The notes under the pieces are model-generated. The model was given only the letters and a program-made list of their open reading frames with translations. It did no database searches and was not told the origin of the DNA. Shown one piece after another: positions 41,803 to 50,556 of a stretch of DNA of 64,000 bases. A program made the translations under genes and the position numbers. The DNA is taken from positions 62,001-126,000 of the forward strand of contig CAWGTL010000009.1 in assembly GCA_963825505.1 (NCBI GenBank). The letters are read 5' to 3'. Within the stretch, counting starts at the first letter, position 1; every line of letters starts with the position of its first letter. The DNA comes from JBBQSN01 sp963825505 (GTDB lineage Bacteria; Actinomycetota; Actinomycetes; Actinomycetales; CAWJMD01).

Positions 41803-41878
41803 GCCCACCTCGCCACCTAGCGTCGCGACCGGTCCCGCCCCCGGGGCCTCCGCGCCACGACGAGAGCGAGCCCCACCC

Positions 41879-43897
41879 GTGACCATCGCGCCCGAACGAC
41901 GTCCCCTGCTGCCCATGTGGGGCCTGACCCACGGCCGCCGCAGCCCGGTGACCTGCCACCTGCGCTGCGGCGACGCGTGCGCCCAGCCGGTGCCCAACAC
42001 CAGCGGCAACGAGCACTTCCGCGACGTCGCCTCGGCCGCGCTCAGCCGCCGCGCCCTGCTCGGCGGGGCCGGCGCGCTCACCCTCGCGCTGGCCGCGGGT
42101 GGCTCGCTCGGCACCAGCCCCGCGGTCGCCGCCGGCGCCGGGGTCGGCGGCAGCCGCAAGCTGCCGTTCACCCCCATCGCACCGGTAGGTGCCGCGGTCG
42201 ACGCCATGACCGTGCCGGCCGGTTACACCGCGCACACCGTGATCCGCTGGGGCGACCCGGTTCTCGCCGGCGCACCCGTGTTCGACCCGGCCAACCCCTC
42301 GCCCGAGGCGCAGGCCGCGCAGTTCGGCTACAACTGCGACTACCTCGACGTCATCGAGGTGGACGGTGACGGCACCAGGGGCCTGCTCGTGGCCAACCAC
42401 GAGTACACCAACGAGAACATCATGTTCCCGCCCGGCACCCCGGCCGAGACCGTCGTGCGGACGGCGTGGGCGGCGCACGGCCTGTCGGTCGTCGAGGTGA
42501 GGCGCAAGCGGCGCGGTCAGGTGTGGCAGGCCCAGCCCGGCGCGCGCCTCAACCGGCGGATCACCCTCGACACCGTCTTCACCTTCGACGGCCCGGCACG
42601 TGGCAGCGACCTGCTCAAGACCGTCGAGGACCCGCGCGGCGTCCGCGTCCGCGGGACGATGAACAACTGCGCCGGCGGCACCACGCCGTGGGGCACGGTG
42701 CTGTCCGGCGAGGAGAACTTCAACCAGTACTTCTACGCCACCGGCACGGACCCGAAGGAGGCTCGTTACGGCCTGGGCGCCCAGGACTCGCGCGGCTGGC
42801 GTGCGATCGACCCGCGCTGGGACGCCACGCGTCCCGAGTACGCCAACGAGCCCCACCGGTTCGGGTGGATCGTCGAGATCGATCCGCTGAAGCCGAATGC
42901 CACACCGGTGAAGCACACGGCGCTGGGCCGGTTCAAGCACGAGGGCGCCAACGTCGTGGTGGCGAGGAACGGGCACCTGGTGGCGTACATGGGCGACGAC
43001 GAGCGGTTCGACTACGTGTACCGGTTCGTCTCGGCCGGGACGGTGAGGAAGGGCAGCAGCGACAGGGCCCGCGAGCACAACAAGACGCTGTTGTCTGCCG
43101 GCGACCTCTCGGTGGCCCGCTTCACCGGCGACGGCCTCGACGACGGCGTCAGCGACGGCGGCGGCGAGTGGATCCCGTTGACCCGCAACGGGAGGTCGAT
43201 GGTGCCGGGCTTCTCCCTCGACGAGGTGCTGGTCTACACCCGGCTCGCGGCGGACGCGGTGCAGCCGACGAAGATGGACCGGCCCGAGGACGTCGAGGTC
43301 AACCTGGTCAACGGCCGCGTCTACGTGGCGTGCACCAACAACACCGACCGCGGCAAGGCAGGCAAGGAGGGCCCCACCGAGCCGAACCCGCGTGCGGCCA
43401 ACAAGGACGGCCACGTCGTGGAGCTGGTCCCCGCCGGCGGCGACCACACCGCGGCCACGTTCGCCTGGAACCTCGTCCTGGTGTGCGGCGACCCCACCAC
43501 CGCGGGAACGTACTTCGGCGGCTACACCGGTCCGGTCTCGCCGATCTCGTGCCCGGACAACGTCGCCTTCGACTCGGTGGGCAACCTGTGGGTGTCGACC
43601 GACGGCCAGCCGTCGGCGCTCGCCCTGTCGGACGGGTTGTTCAAGGTCCCCGTCGACGGCCCGGAGCGCGGCCGGGTGCAGCAGTTCCTCGCCGTCCCCG
43701 CCGGCGCCGAGACCTGCGGGCCGGTCGTCCGCGACGCCGAGGGCACCGTCCTGGTGGCGGTGCAGCACCCGGGCGAGAACGGCAGCTGGGACGCCCCTCA
43801 GTCGCGCTTCCCCGACTTCGTCCCCGCCGGCTCCACCGCCGCCCCCGGCGACTTCGCCGGCCCCCGCCCGTCCGTCGTCCAGGTCGTCCGCGGCTGA
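41879..43897 (+). CDS. PhoX-family phosphatase/phytase-like secreted protein with Tat signal
   Basis: The 672-residue protein has a 55-residue N-terminal segment with Cys26, Cys30 and Cys34 in CHLRCGDAC. A Tat-type signal SRRALLGG plus a hydrophobic stretch (about 56-78) follows. The mature part shows PhoX (DUF839) motifs: LLVANHEYTNENIMFP, GTMNNCAGGTTPWGTVLSGEENFNQYF, GRFKHEGANVVVARNGHLVAYMGDDERFDYVYRFVS and RPEDVEVNLVNGRVYVACTNN. PhoX enzymes are Ca/Fe phosphatases outside the cytoplasm. Typical ligands (Glu and Asp in NHEY, EEN, GDDERFDY, EDVE) are present. The Cys cluster precedes the signal and would stay cytoplasmic if the signal is cleaved. Confidence 0.9.
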   Translation: MTIAPERRPLLPMWGLTHGRRSPVTCHLRCGDACAQPVPNTSGNEHFRDVASAALSRRALLGGAGALTLALAAGGSLGTSPAVAAGAGVGGSRKLPFTPIAPVGAAVDAMTVPAGYTAHTVIRWGDPVLAGAPVFDPANPSPEAQAAQFGYNCDYLDVIEVDGDGTRGLLVANHEYTNENIMFPPGTPAETVVRTAWAAHGLSVVEVRRKRRGQVWQAQPGARLNRRITLDTVFTFDGPARGSDLLKTVEDPRGVRVRGTMNNCAGGTTPWGTVLSGEENFNQYFYATGTDPKEARYGLGAQDSRGWRAIDPRWDATRPEYANEPHRFGWIVEIDPLKPNATPVKHTALGRFKHEGANVVVARNGHLVAYMGDDERFDYVYRFVSAGTVRKGSSDRAREHNKTLLSAGDLSVARFTGDGLDDGVSDGGGEWIPLTRNGRSMVPGFSLDEVLVYTRLAADAVQPTKMDRPEDVEVNLVNGRVYVACTNNTDRGKAGKEGPTEPNPRAANKDGHVVELVPAGGDHTAATFAWNLVLVCGDPTTAGTYFGGYTGPVSPISCPDNVAFDSVGNLWVSTDGQPSALALSDGLFKVPVDGPERGRVQQFLAVPAGAETCGPVVRDAEGTVLVAVQHPGENGSWDAPQSRFPDFVPAGSTAAPGDFAGPRPSVVQVVRG

Positions 43898-43941
43898 CGG
43901 GCGCTGTCCCCCGGGCCTCCTGGCGAGGCCTGCACCTACCC

Positions 43942-44005
43942 CGCTGGGCTCGCACGCCTAGTGAACGTGGTGGTCGCCACGTCCACTAGGCCAGCGAGCC
44001 CAGCG
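43942..44005. terminator. Long imperfect hairpin between convergent genes, probable bidirectional terminator
   Basis: The arms CGCTGGGCTCGC (43942-43953) and GCGAGCCCAGCG (43994-44005) are perfect complements. They continue inward through CCTAGTG/CACTAGG-like and ACGTGG/CCACGT pairs to a six-base loop (TGGTCG). Each arm has 29 bases with only four mismatches. No U-tract follows on either strand, which is common for actinobacterial terminators. It lies between the PhoX gene (+) and the polyprenyl synthase (-), where both transcripts should stop. Confidence 0.65.
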
Positions 44006-44036
44006 AACAGGAGCAAGCGCGGGGCGGTGGGCGGGG

Positions 44037-45029
44037 TCAGGTGGTGCGGGCGGCGACCTCGCCGGCGAAGTCGGCCAGGGCGGCCTTGACCTCGCCGTCG
44101 GGGAGGGGCTCGAGGGCGGCGACGGCCTCGTCGGCCCAGCGCCGGGCGTGCTCGCGGGCGACGGCGGTGACCGGGTGCTCGCGCAGCAGCCGGACGGCGT
44201 CGGCGAGGGCGGCGTCGTCGGACAGGTCGCCGTCGACGACCTCGACCACCTTGACGGCGTCGGCGTCGCCCTCGGCGGCGGCCCGACGGGCGAGCAGCAC
44301 CGGCAGGGTGGGGACGCCCTCCCGCAGGTCGGTGCCGGGCGTCTTGCCGGTGACGGCGGGGTCGGAGCTGAGGTCGATGACGTCGTCGGCCAGCTGGAAG
44401 GCGACGCCGACCTTCTCGCCGTAGTCGACCAGGACGTCGGTGACCTCGCGCGAGCAGCCGGCGAACATCGCGCCGAACCGGCCGGAGGTGGCGATGAGCG
44501 ACCCGGTCTTGTCGGAGAGCACGCCGATGTAGTGCTCGACCGCGTCCTCGCCGGGGCGCGGGCCGACCGTCTCGTGCAGCTGGCCGAGGCAGAGCCGCTC
44601 GAAGGTGGCGGCCTGGATCCGCACCGCCTGCGGGCCCAGGCCGGCGACCACGCGCGAGGCCCGGGCGAACAGCAGGTCGCCGGTGAGGATGGCGACGCTG
44701 TTGCCCCACAGCGCGTGCACGGACGGTGCGCCGCGCCGCGTGGGCGCGGAGTCCATCACGTCGTCGTGGTACAGCGTGGCCAGGTGGGTCAGCTCGACCA
44801 CGACCGCGGCGTCGAGGACCTCGGGACGGGTGGGGTCGCCGAGGTGCGCGGCCAGCAGCGCGAGCATCGGGCGCACCCGCTTGCCGCCGGCCTCGACCAG
44901 GTGCCGCGAGACGGTGTCGGCCAGCTCGTCGCTGTGCGCGACGGCCTCGCGCAGGCGGAGCTCGACCTCGTCGAGACCCTGCGCGACGGCGTCGGTCACC
45001 GCCGTCTGCTGCTCTCGACCGGCCACCAC
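44037..45029 (-). CDS. Polyprenyl diphosphate synthase (trans-isoprenyl, menaquinone side chain)
   Basis: The 330-residue synthase has both Asp-rich motifs: LYHDDVMDSAPTRRG (first) and FQLADDVIDL (second), plus GGKRVRPMLALLAA and GDLLFARAS. It condenses isopentenyl diphosphate onto farnesyl or geranylgeranyl diphosphate to make long all-trans chains such as those of menaquinone. It follows nuoN by 11 bases on the same strand and ends the nuo operon. This is the usual place for the hepta/octaprenyl synthase in related actinobacteria. The exact chain length is not readable. GTG 45029 or 45026 are the start candidates. Confidence 0.93.
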   Translation of the reverse strand: MVAGREQQTAVTDAVAQGLDEVELRLREAVAHSDELADTVSRHLVEAGGKRVRPMLALLAAHLGDPTRPEVLDAAVVVELTHLATLYHDDVMDSAPTRRGAPSVHALWGNSVAILTGDLLFARASRVVAGLGPQAVRIQAATFERLCLGQLHETVGPRPGEDAVEHYIGVLSDKTGSLIATSGRFGAMFAGCSREVTDVLVDYGEKVGVAFQLADDVIDLSSDPAVTGKTPGTDLREGVPTLPVLLARRAAAEGDADAVKVVEVVDGDLSDDAALADAVRLLREHPVTAVAREHARRWADEAVAALEPLPDGEVKAALADFAGEVAARTT

Positions 45030-45040
45030 TGCCCCGTCGG

Positions 45041-46720
45041 TCAGGGCGCGGCGGCCGTGATGGCCCCCGCGAGGTCGAGGAACGGCTGCGGGTAGACGCC
45101 CAGCACCAGGGTGGCGACGACACCGATGCCCACCGCCGTGCCGGTGAGCCAGCCACCGGCGACCACGGTGGGCCGCTCGGTCGACGGCTCGGTGAAGTAC
45201 ATCAGCACGACGACCCGCAGGTAGAAGAACGCCGCCGCCGCGCTGGCGAGGACGCCGATCACGGCCAGCCAGGCGATGCCGCCGGTGACCGCGGCGGAGA
45301 ACACGCCGACCTTGGCGATGAAGCCGCTGGTGAGCGGGATCCCGGCCAGCGCCAGCAGCAGGAAGGTGAACGAGGCCGCGAGCACCGGCGAGCGGCGGCC
45401 GAGGCCGGCCCACTGCGACAGGTGCGTGGCCTCGCCGCCGACGCCGCCGTCCTCGTCGCTCTCGCGGACGAGGGTGACGATGCCGAACGCGGCGACGGTG
45501 CTGAGCCCGTAGGCGAGCACGTAGAACAGGACGCCGACGACGCCCGCCTGCTGCACCGTCACCAGGCCGGTGAGGATGAACCCGGCGTGCGCGATCGAGC
45601 TGTAGGCGAGCATCCGCTTGACGTCGGTCTGGCGGATCGCCACGAGCGAGCCGACCACCATCGTCAGCGCGGCGATGATCCACATCGCGGGCTGCAGGAC
45701 CTCCTCCAGGGCGGGAAGGGACAGGTAGAGCACCCGGATCAGCGCGCCGAACGCCGCCACCTTGGTGCAGGCGGCCATGAAGCCGGTGACCGAGGTGGGG
45801 GCGCCGGTGTAGACGTCCGGCGTCCAGGCGTGGAACGGGACGGCGCCGACCTTGAACAGCAGCCCGACCACGATGAGGAACGCACCGACCACGACCAGCG
45901 GGATCCGGCCGGTCCAGTCGATGCCGGGCTGCGACAGCGCCTGGCCGATCGCGCCCAGGTTGATGGTGCCGGTGACGCCGTAGACCAGGGCCAGGCCGAA
46001 CAGGAACAGCGCGGACGAGAACGCCCCCAGCAGGAAGTACTTCAGCGAGGCCTCCTGCGACAGCAGGCGCCGGCGCCGGGCCAGACCGGCCATGATGTAC
46101 AGCGGCAGCGAGAGCACCTCGAGCGCGACGAACATCGTCAGCAGGTCGGCGGCCGACGAGAAGACCATCATGCCGCCGGCGGCGAACATCGCCAGCGGGA
46201 AGACGTCGGTGGTCTCCCGGCCCGCCCGCTCGGCGGCGGCCTCCTCGGCGGACCCGGGTCCGGTGGCCGGCTGCGCCGCGAACGCCTCGAGCCGGCGGTC
46301 GGTGCCCTTCTCCCCCAGCACCAGCAGCGACAGCGCCGTGAGGACGACGAGCGAGCCCTGCAGGAACAGGGCGATCCGGTCGAGCACCATCGCCGAGGCC
46401 TGCTGGTCGGTGGCCGACAGCAGGACCTGGTGCGTCACGTCGTCGCGCCAGAGCACGACGAGCAGCGACATCGACACCAGCAGGCCGAGGCCGGCCACCA
46501 GCATCTGGGTCACCCGGCGCGCCTGGCGCGGCACGAACGCCTCGACCAGGATCCCGACGACGGCGGCGGCCAGGACGGCGACGACCGGTCCGGCTGCGAG
46601 CCAGTCGACGTCGGGCGCTGTGAAGGTGCTCGACGCGCCGCCGTCGGGGACCAGCTGGGCGGGCAGCACCGCGGGCAGTGCGGCCGACAGCGCCGCAGGC
46701 ATCACGGTGAGGAGGCTCAC
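45041..46720 (-). CDS. nuoN: NADH-quinone oxidoreductase subunit N
   Basis: The 559-residue membrane subunit is an antiporter-like protein with about 14 helices. It shows EVLSLPLYIMAGLARR, KYFLLGAFSSALFLFG and AYSSIAHAGFILTG, with the Lys and Glu that line the proton path. It belongs to the proton-pumping arm of complex I. An inserted loop (about 145-170) is rich in Ala/Glu. GTG 46720 overlaps the nuoM stop (GTGA). Confidence 0.96.
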   Translation of the reverse strand: MSLLTVMPAALSAALPAVLPAQLVPDGGASSTFTAPDVDWLAAGPVVAVLAAAVVGILVEAFVPRQARRVTQMLVAGLGLLVSMSLLVVLWRDDVTHQVLLSATDQQASAMVLDRIALFLQGSLVVLTALSLLVLGEKGTDRRLEAFAAQPATGPGSAEEAAAERAGRETTDVFPLAMFAAGGMMVFSSAADLLTMFVALEVLSLPLYIMAGLARRRRLLSQEASLKYFLLGAFSSALFLFGLALVYGVTGTINLGAIGQALSQPGIDWTGRIPLVVVGAFLIVVGLLFKVGAVPFHAWTPDVYTGAPTSVTGFMAACTKVAAFGALIRVLYLSLPALEEVLQPAMWIIAALTMVVGSLVAIRQTDVKRMLAYSSIAHAGFILTGLVTVQQAGVVGVLFYVLAYGLSTVAAFGIVTLVRESDEDGGVGGEATHLSQWAGLGRRSPVLAASFTFLLLALAGIPLTSGFIAKVGVFSAAVTGGIAWLAVIGVLASAAAAFFYLRVVVLMYFTEPSTERPTVVAGGWLTGTAVGIGVVATLVLGVYPQPFLDLAGAITAAAP

Positions 46721-48282
46721 TGGTCGGCTCCGTCCGGGGTGTGGATGGTGACGAGCGAGTCGGGGTCGGTGACCCCGACCTCGTCCATGGTGCGCTCGAT
46801 GGCGGGGTTGATGACGTCGAGCACCGGCCGCGGGAAGAACCCGAGGGCGACGATGATCAGCAGGACCGGTGCGAGCACCCAGATCTCACGCGCCCGCAGG
46901 TCCGGACGGCCCTTCATGCGCTCCGGCACCGGGCCGGTGGCCATCCGCTGGTAGGTCATCAGGATGTACAGCGCGGCGAGGACGATGCCGATCGTGGCCA
47001 GCACGGCCGCCACCGGGTAGCGGACGAACGTGCCCACCAGCACGAGGAACTCGCTGATGAAGCTGGACAGCCCCGGGAGCGCCAGCGACGACAGGCCGGC
47101 CACCAGGAACGACCCGGCGAGCAGCGGCGTGACCCGCTGCAGGCCGCCGTAGTCGGCGATCCGCGACGTGCCGTACCGGGCGATGAACATGCCCGCCGCG
47201 AGGAACAGCGCCGCGGTGGAGAAGCCGTGGTTGACCATGTAGAGCACCGAGCCGGCCTGGCCCGACGACGTCATGGCGAACACGCCGAGCACGATGAAGC
47301 CGAAGTGCGAGATCGAGGTGAACGCGATGAGGCGCTTGAGGTCGCTCTGGCCGATGGCCAGCAGCGCGCCGTACAGCACCGAGATCACGGCCAGCACCAC
47401 GATCACCGGTGCGGCCCAACGGCTCGCGCCGGGGAACAGCGGCAGGCAGAGGGTGATCATGCCGAAGGTGCCGACCTTGTCGAGCACGCCGACGAGCAGC
47501 ACCGCGCCACCCGGGGTGGCGGACGCCGCGGCGTCGGGCAGCCAGGTGTGCACCGGCCACATCGGCGCCTTGATCGCGAAGGCGATGAAGAACCCGACGA
47601 AGATCCAGCGCTCCAGGCCGACCGAGCCGAAGTCGAGCCCGGTGAGGTTGGAGGTGAGGAAGGCGTCGGACGCCAGGCCGCCGGCGGCGTCGCGGACGGC
47701 CACCAGCGCCAGCCCGATCAGCGCCACCAGCATCAGCAGGCCGCCGGCGAGGGAGAACAGCAGGAACTTCATCGCGGCGAACTTGCCCTGCACCCCGCCG
47801 AACGACCCGATGAGGAAGTACATCGGGATGAGCATCGCCTCGAAGAACACGTAGAACAGGAAGACGTCGCGGGCGGCGAAGACCCCGATGATCATGGTCT
47901 CGAGCACCAGCACCAGCGCGAAGAACAGCCGCATCCGCTGCGGGTCCTCGCCGGCGTCGTGCCACGAGGCCAGTACGCAGACCGGCACCAGGACGGCGGC
48001 CAGCAGCAGCATCACCAGCCCGATGCCGTTGACGCCCAGCGCGTACGAGACGCCGAACTGCGGGATCCAGCTCGCGGTCTCGGTGAACTGGTAGTCACCG
48101 GCTGCGCCGACGTCGAACTGCAGCGCCATCCAGATCACAGCGGCGAGGGTCAGCAGCGAGACGCCGAGGGCGATCTCGCGGGAGAGACGACGCAGGCCCG
48201 CGGGCAGGGCGGCGAGCAGCAGCGACCCCACGAGGGGCAGCAGGCCGATCGTCGTCAGCCAGGGGAAGTTCTCCATGGTCAC
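46717..48282 (-). CDS. nuoM: NADH-quinone oxidoreductase subunit M
   Basis: The 521-residue antiporter-like subunit has FYVFFEAMLIPMYFLIG (key Glu), KAPMWPVHTWLPDAAASATPGGAVLL and IAFTSISHFGFIVLG, giving the Lys/His/Glu chain for proton transfer. GTG 48282 overlaps the nuoL stop; ATG 48276 two codons later is also possible. It forms the membrane arm with NuoL and NuoN. Confidence 0.96.
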   Translation of the reverse strand: MTMENFPWLTTIGLLPLVGSLLLAALPAGLRRLSREIALGVSLLTLAAVIWMALQFDVGAAGDYQFTETASWIPQFGVSYALGVNGIGLVMLLLAAVLVPVCVLASWHDAGEDPQRMRLFFALVLVLETMIIGVFAARDVFLFYVFFEAMLIPMYFLIGSFGGVQGKFAAMKFLLFSLAGGLLMLVALIGLALVAVRDAAGGLASDAFLTSNLTGLDFGSVGLERWIFVGFFIAFAIKAPMWPVHTWLPDAAASATPGGAVLLVGVLDKVGTFGMITLCLPLFPGASRWAAPVIVVLAVISVLYGALLAIGQSDLKRLIAFTSISHFGFIVLGVFAMTSSGQAGSVLYMVNHGFSTAALFLAAGMFIARYGTSRIADYGGLQRVTPLLAGSFLVAGLSSLALPGLSSFISEFLVLVGTFVRYPVAAVLATIGIVLAALYILMTYQRMATGPVPERMKGRPDLRAREIWVLAPVLLIIVALGFFPRPVLDVINPAIERTMDEVGVTDPDSLVTIHTPDGADQ

Positions 48283-50225
48283 CTCACCACCAGGACGGCG
48301 CCGAGCAGGACGACGACGCCGACGAGCATCAAGGACGCGTACGAGCGCACGAAACCGTTCTGCCGCTTGGCCAACCACCCGCCGAAGCCGGAGGTGAGCC
48401 GGGCACCGCCGTTCACCGCGCCGTCGACGCCGGCCTGGTCGACGTAGACGAGCGACCGGGTCAGGTACAGCCCGGGACGCTCGAACGCGGACTGGTTGAC
48501 GACCTCCTGGTAGAGGTCGGCCCGCGCGGCCCGCGCGGCGAGCGAGGTGCTCGGCGCACCGACGTCCATGAGGTGGTACTGGCGCCAGGCGAGCCCGACG
48601 CCGATCGCGACGAGGGCGATGGTCAGGCCCATGATCACCGGGATCGGCAGCACGGGGTCGACGTGCTCCTCCGGGACGACCGGCTCGAGCCAGTGCACGA
48701 AGGCGCTGTTGAGGGTGAGCAGGCCACCGAGGAGCACCGACCCGACGGCCAGCACGACCATCGGGACGGTCATCAGCAGCGGCGACTCGTGCGGGTGCGC
48801 CTTGTCGGCCCAGCGCTTGCGGCCGTGGAAGGTCATGAAGAACAGCCGCGACATGTAGAAGGCGGTGAGGCCGGCCGCGAGCAGCGTGACCATGCCGAAC
48901 AGCCAGGCCCGCCACTCGGACTCGACCGGCATGAACGCCGCCTCGATGATCTTGTCCTTGCTCCAGAAGCCGGACAGCAGCGGGAACCCGATGATCGCGA
49001 GCCACCCGGCTCCGAAGGTGAGCCAGGTGGTGCGCATCGACCCGGCGAGCTGGCCGAACCGGCGCATGTCGACGACGTCGTCCATGCCGTGCATCACCGA
49101 GCCGGCGCCCAGGAACATGCCGGCCTTGAAGAAGCCGTGGGTGACCAGGTGGAAGATCGCGAACACGTAGCCCACCGGGCCGAGGCCGGCGGCGAGCATC
49201 ATGTAGCCGATCTGGGACATCGTCGAGGCGGCCAGCGCCTTCTTGATGTCGTCCTTGGCGCAGCCGACGATCGCCCCGAACACGAGCGTGATCGCACCGA
49301 CGACCACCACCGCGAGCTGCGCGGTGGGCGCGCCCTCGAAGACCGCGCCGGAGCGCACGACGAGGTAGACGCCGGCGGTGACCATCGTCGCGGCGTGGAT
49401 GAGCGCGGAGACCGGCGTCGGGCCGGCCATCGCGTCGCCGAGCCAGGACTGCAGCGGGAACTGCGCCGACTTGCCGCAGGCGGCGAGCAGCAGCATCAGC
49501 CCGATGAAGGTGAGCCAGCCCTCGGACGCCTCGGGCGCGCCGGTGAGCACGGTGTCGAAGTCGACCGCGCCGAAGACCACGAACATCGCCATGATCGCCA
49601 GGCCGAGGCCGACGTCGCCGATCCGGTTGAGGACGAACGCCTTCTTGGCGGCGGTGGCGTACTCCGGCCGGTGGTTCCAGAACCCGATCAACAGGTAGGA
49701 CGCCAGGCCGACGCCCTCCCAGCCGACGTACAGCAGCAGGTAGCTGTCGGCGAGCACCAGCAGCAGCATCGCCGCGATGAACAGGTTGAGGTAGGCGAAG
49801 AACCGGCGCCGGTCGGGGTCGTGCTCCATGTAGGCGACCGAGTACACGTGGATGAGCGACCCGACGAAGGTCACGAGCAGGACGAAGGTCAGCGACAGCG
49901 GGTCGAGCCGCATCCCGGCGTCGACCTGGAAGCTGCCGGCCGGCACCCACGAGTAGAGGTGCAGGTCCTGGATGCGCTCCTCGCCGCGGACGAGGGTGAG
50001 GAAGACCGCGGCGCCGAGGACGAACGACCCCCAGGACAGGGCGACCGCGAGCCAGTGGCCCCACCGGTCGGTGCGGCGTCCTCCGAGCAGGAGGACGAAC
50101 GCGCCCGCGAGCGGGAGGGCGACCAGCAGCCACGACGAGGCCACGACGCCCTCGGCGGCCACGGCGGCGCCGTGCGCTGCCTCTCCGGCGGTCTCGCCGG
50201 TGAGCACTGCGGACAGGGGGTTCAC
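48279..50225 (-). CDS. nuoL: NADH-quinone oxidoreductase subunit L
   Basis: The 648-residue terminal pump has about 16 helices and the long lateral helix of NuoL at the C-terminus (about 530-640). It contains LLLYVGWEGVGLASYLLIGFW, AGPTPVSALIHAATMVTAGVYL and AASTMSQIGYMMLAAG. GTG 50225 is preceded by an AGGAAGGGA stretch about 11 bases upstream. Confidence 0.96.
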   Translation of the reverse strand: MNPLSAVLTGETAGEAAHGAAVAAEGVVASSWLLVALPLAGAFVLLLGGRRTDRWGHWLAVALSWGSFVLGAAVFLTLVRGEERIQDLHLYSWVPAGSFQVDAGMRLDPLSLTFVLLVTFVGSLIHVYSVAYMEHDPDRRRFFAYLNLFIAAMLLLVLADSYLLLYVGWEGVGLASYLLIGFWNHRPEYATAAKKAFVLNRIGDVGLGLAIMAMFVVFGAVDFDTVLTGAPEASEGWLTFIGLMLLLAACGKSAQFPLQSWLGDAMAGPTPVSALIHAATMVTAGVYLVVRSGAVFEGAPTAQLAVVVVGAITLVFGAIVGCAKDDIKKALAASTMSQIGYMMLAAGLGPVGYVFAIFHLVTHGFFKAGMFLGAGSVMHGMDDVVDMRRFGQLAGSMRTTWLTFGAGWLAIIGFPLLSGFWSKDKIIEAAFMPVESEWRAWLFGMVTLLAAGLTAFYMSRLFFMTFHGRKRWADKAHPHESPLLMTVPMVVLAVGSVLLGGLLTLNSAFVHWLEPVVPEEHVDPVLPIPVIMGLTIALVAIGVGLAWRQYHLMDVGAPSTSLAARAARADLYQEVVNQSAFERPGLYLTRSLVYVDQAGVDGAVNGGARLTSGFGGWLAKRQNGFVRSYASLMLVGVVVLLGAVLVVR

Positions 50226-50256
50226 CTGGTCGGTCCCTTCCTCTGCATGTCGGGCG

Positions 50257-50556
50257 TCAGTACTTCAGCAGGTTCACGTCGTCGACCGACGCGGACCTGC
50301 GGCTGCGGAAGATGGACACGATGATCGCCAGGCCGACCACGACCTCGGCCGCGGCGACCACCATCACGAAGAAGGCGATCACCTGGCCCTCGAGGTCGCC
50401 GCGGGCGCGGGAGAACGTCACCAGGAGCAGGTTCGCGGCGTTGAGCATCAGCTCGACACCCATGAACACCACGATCGCGTTCCGGCGCACCAGCACGGTG
50501 GCCGCGCCGATGGAGAACAGCAGCGCCGCCAGGATGATGTACCACTCGATCGTCAT
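50257..50556 (-). CDS. nuoK: NADH-quinone oxidoreductase subunit K
   Basis: The 99-residue subunit has three helices with GVELMLNAANLLLVTF and VVAAAEVVVGLAIIVSIF; the two Glu residues in helices 2 and 3 are the conserved proton carriers. ATG 50556 overlaps the nuoJ stop (ATGA). Its length is normal for the family. Confidence 0.96.
   Translation of the reverse strand: MTIEWYIILAALLFSIGAATVLVRRNAIVVFMGVELMLNAANLLLVTFSRARGDLEGQVIAFFVMVVAAAEVVVGLAIIVSIFRSRRSASVDDVNLLKY

Noticed and set aside
46717..50133. A 1138-codon minus-strand frame read as a giant antiporter subunit
   Set aside because: The first half is an out-of-frame reading of nuoL; nuoM starts at 48282 with a GTGA overlap.
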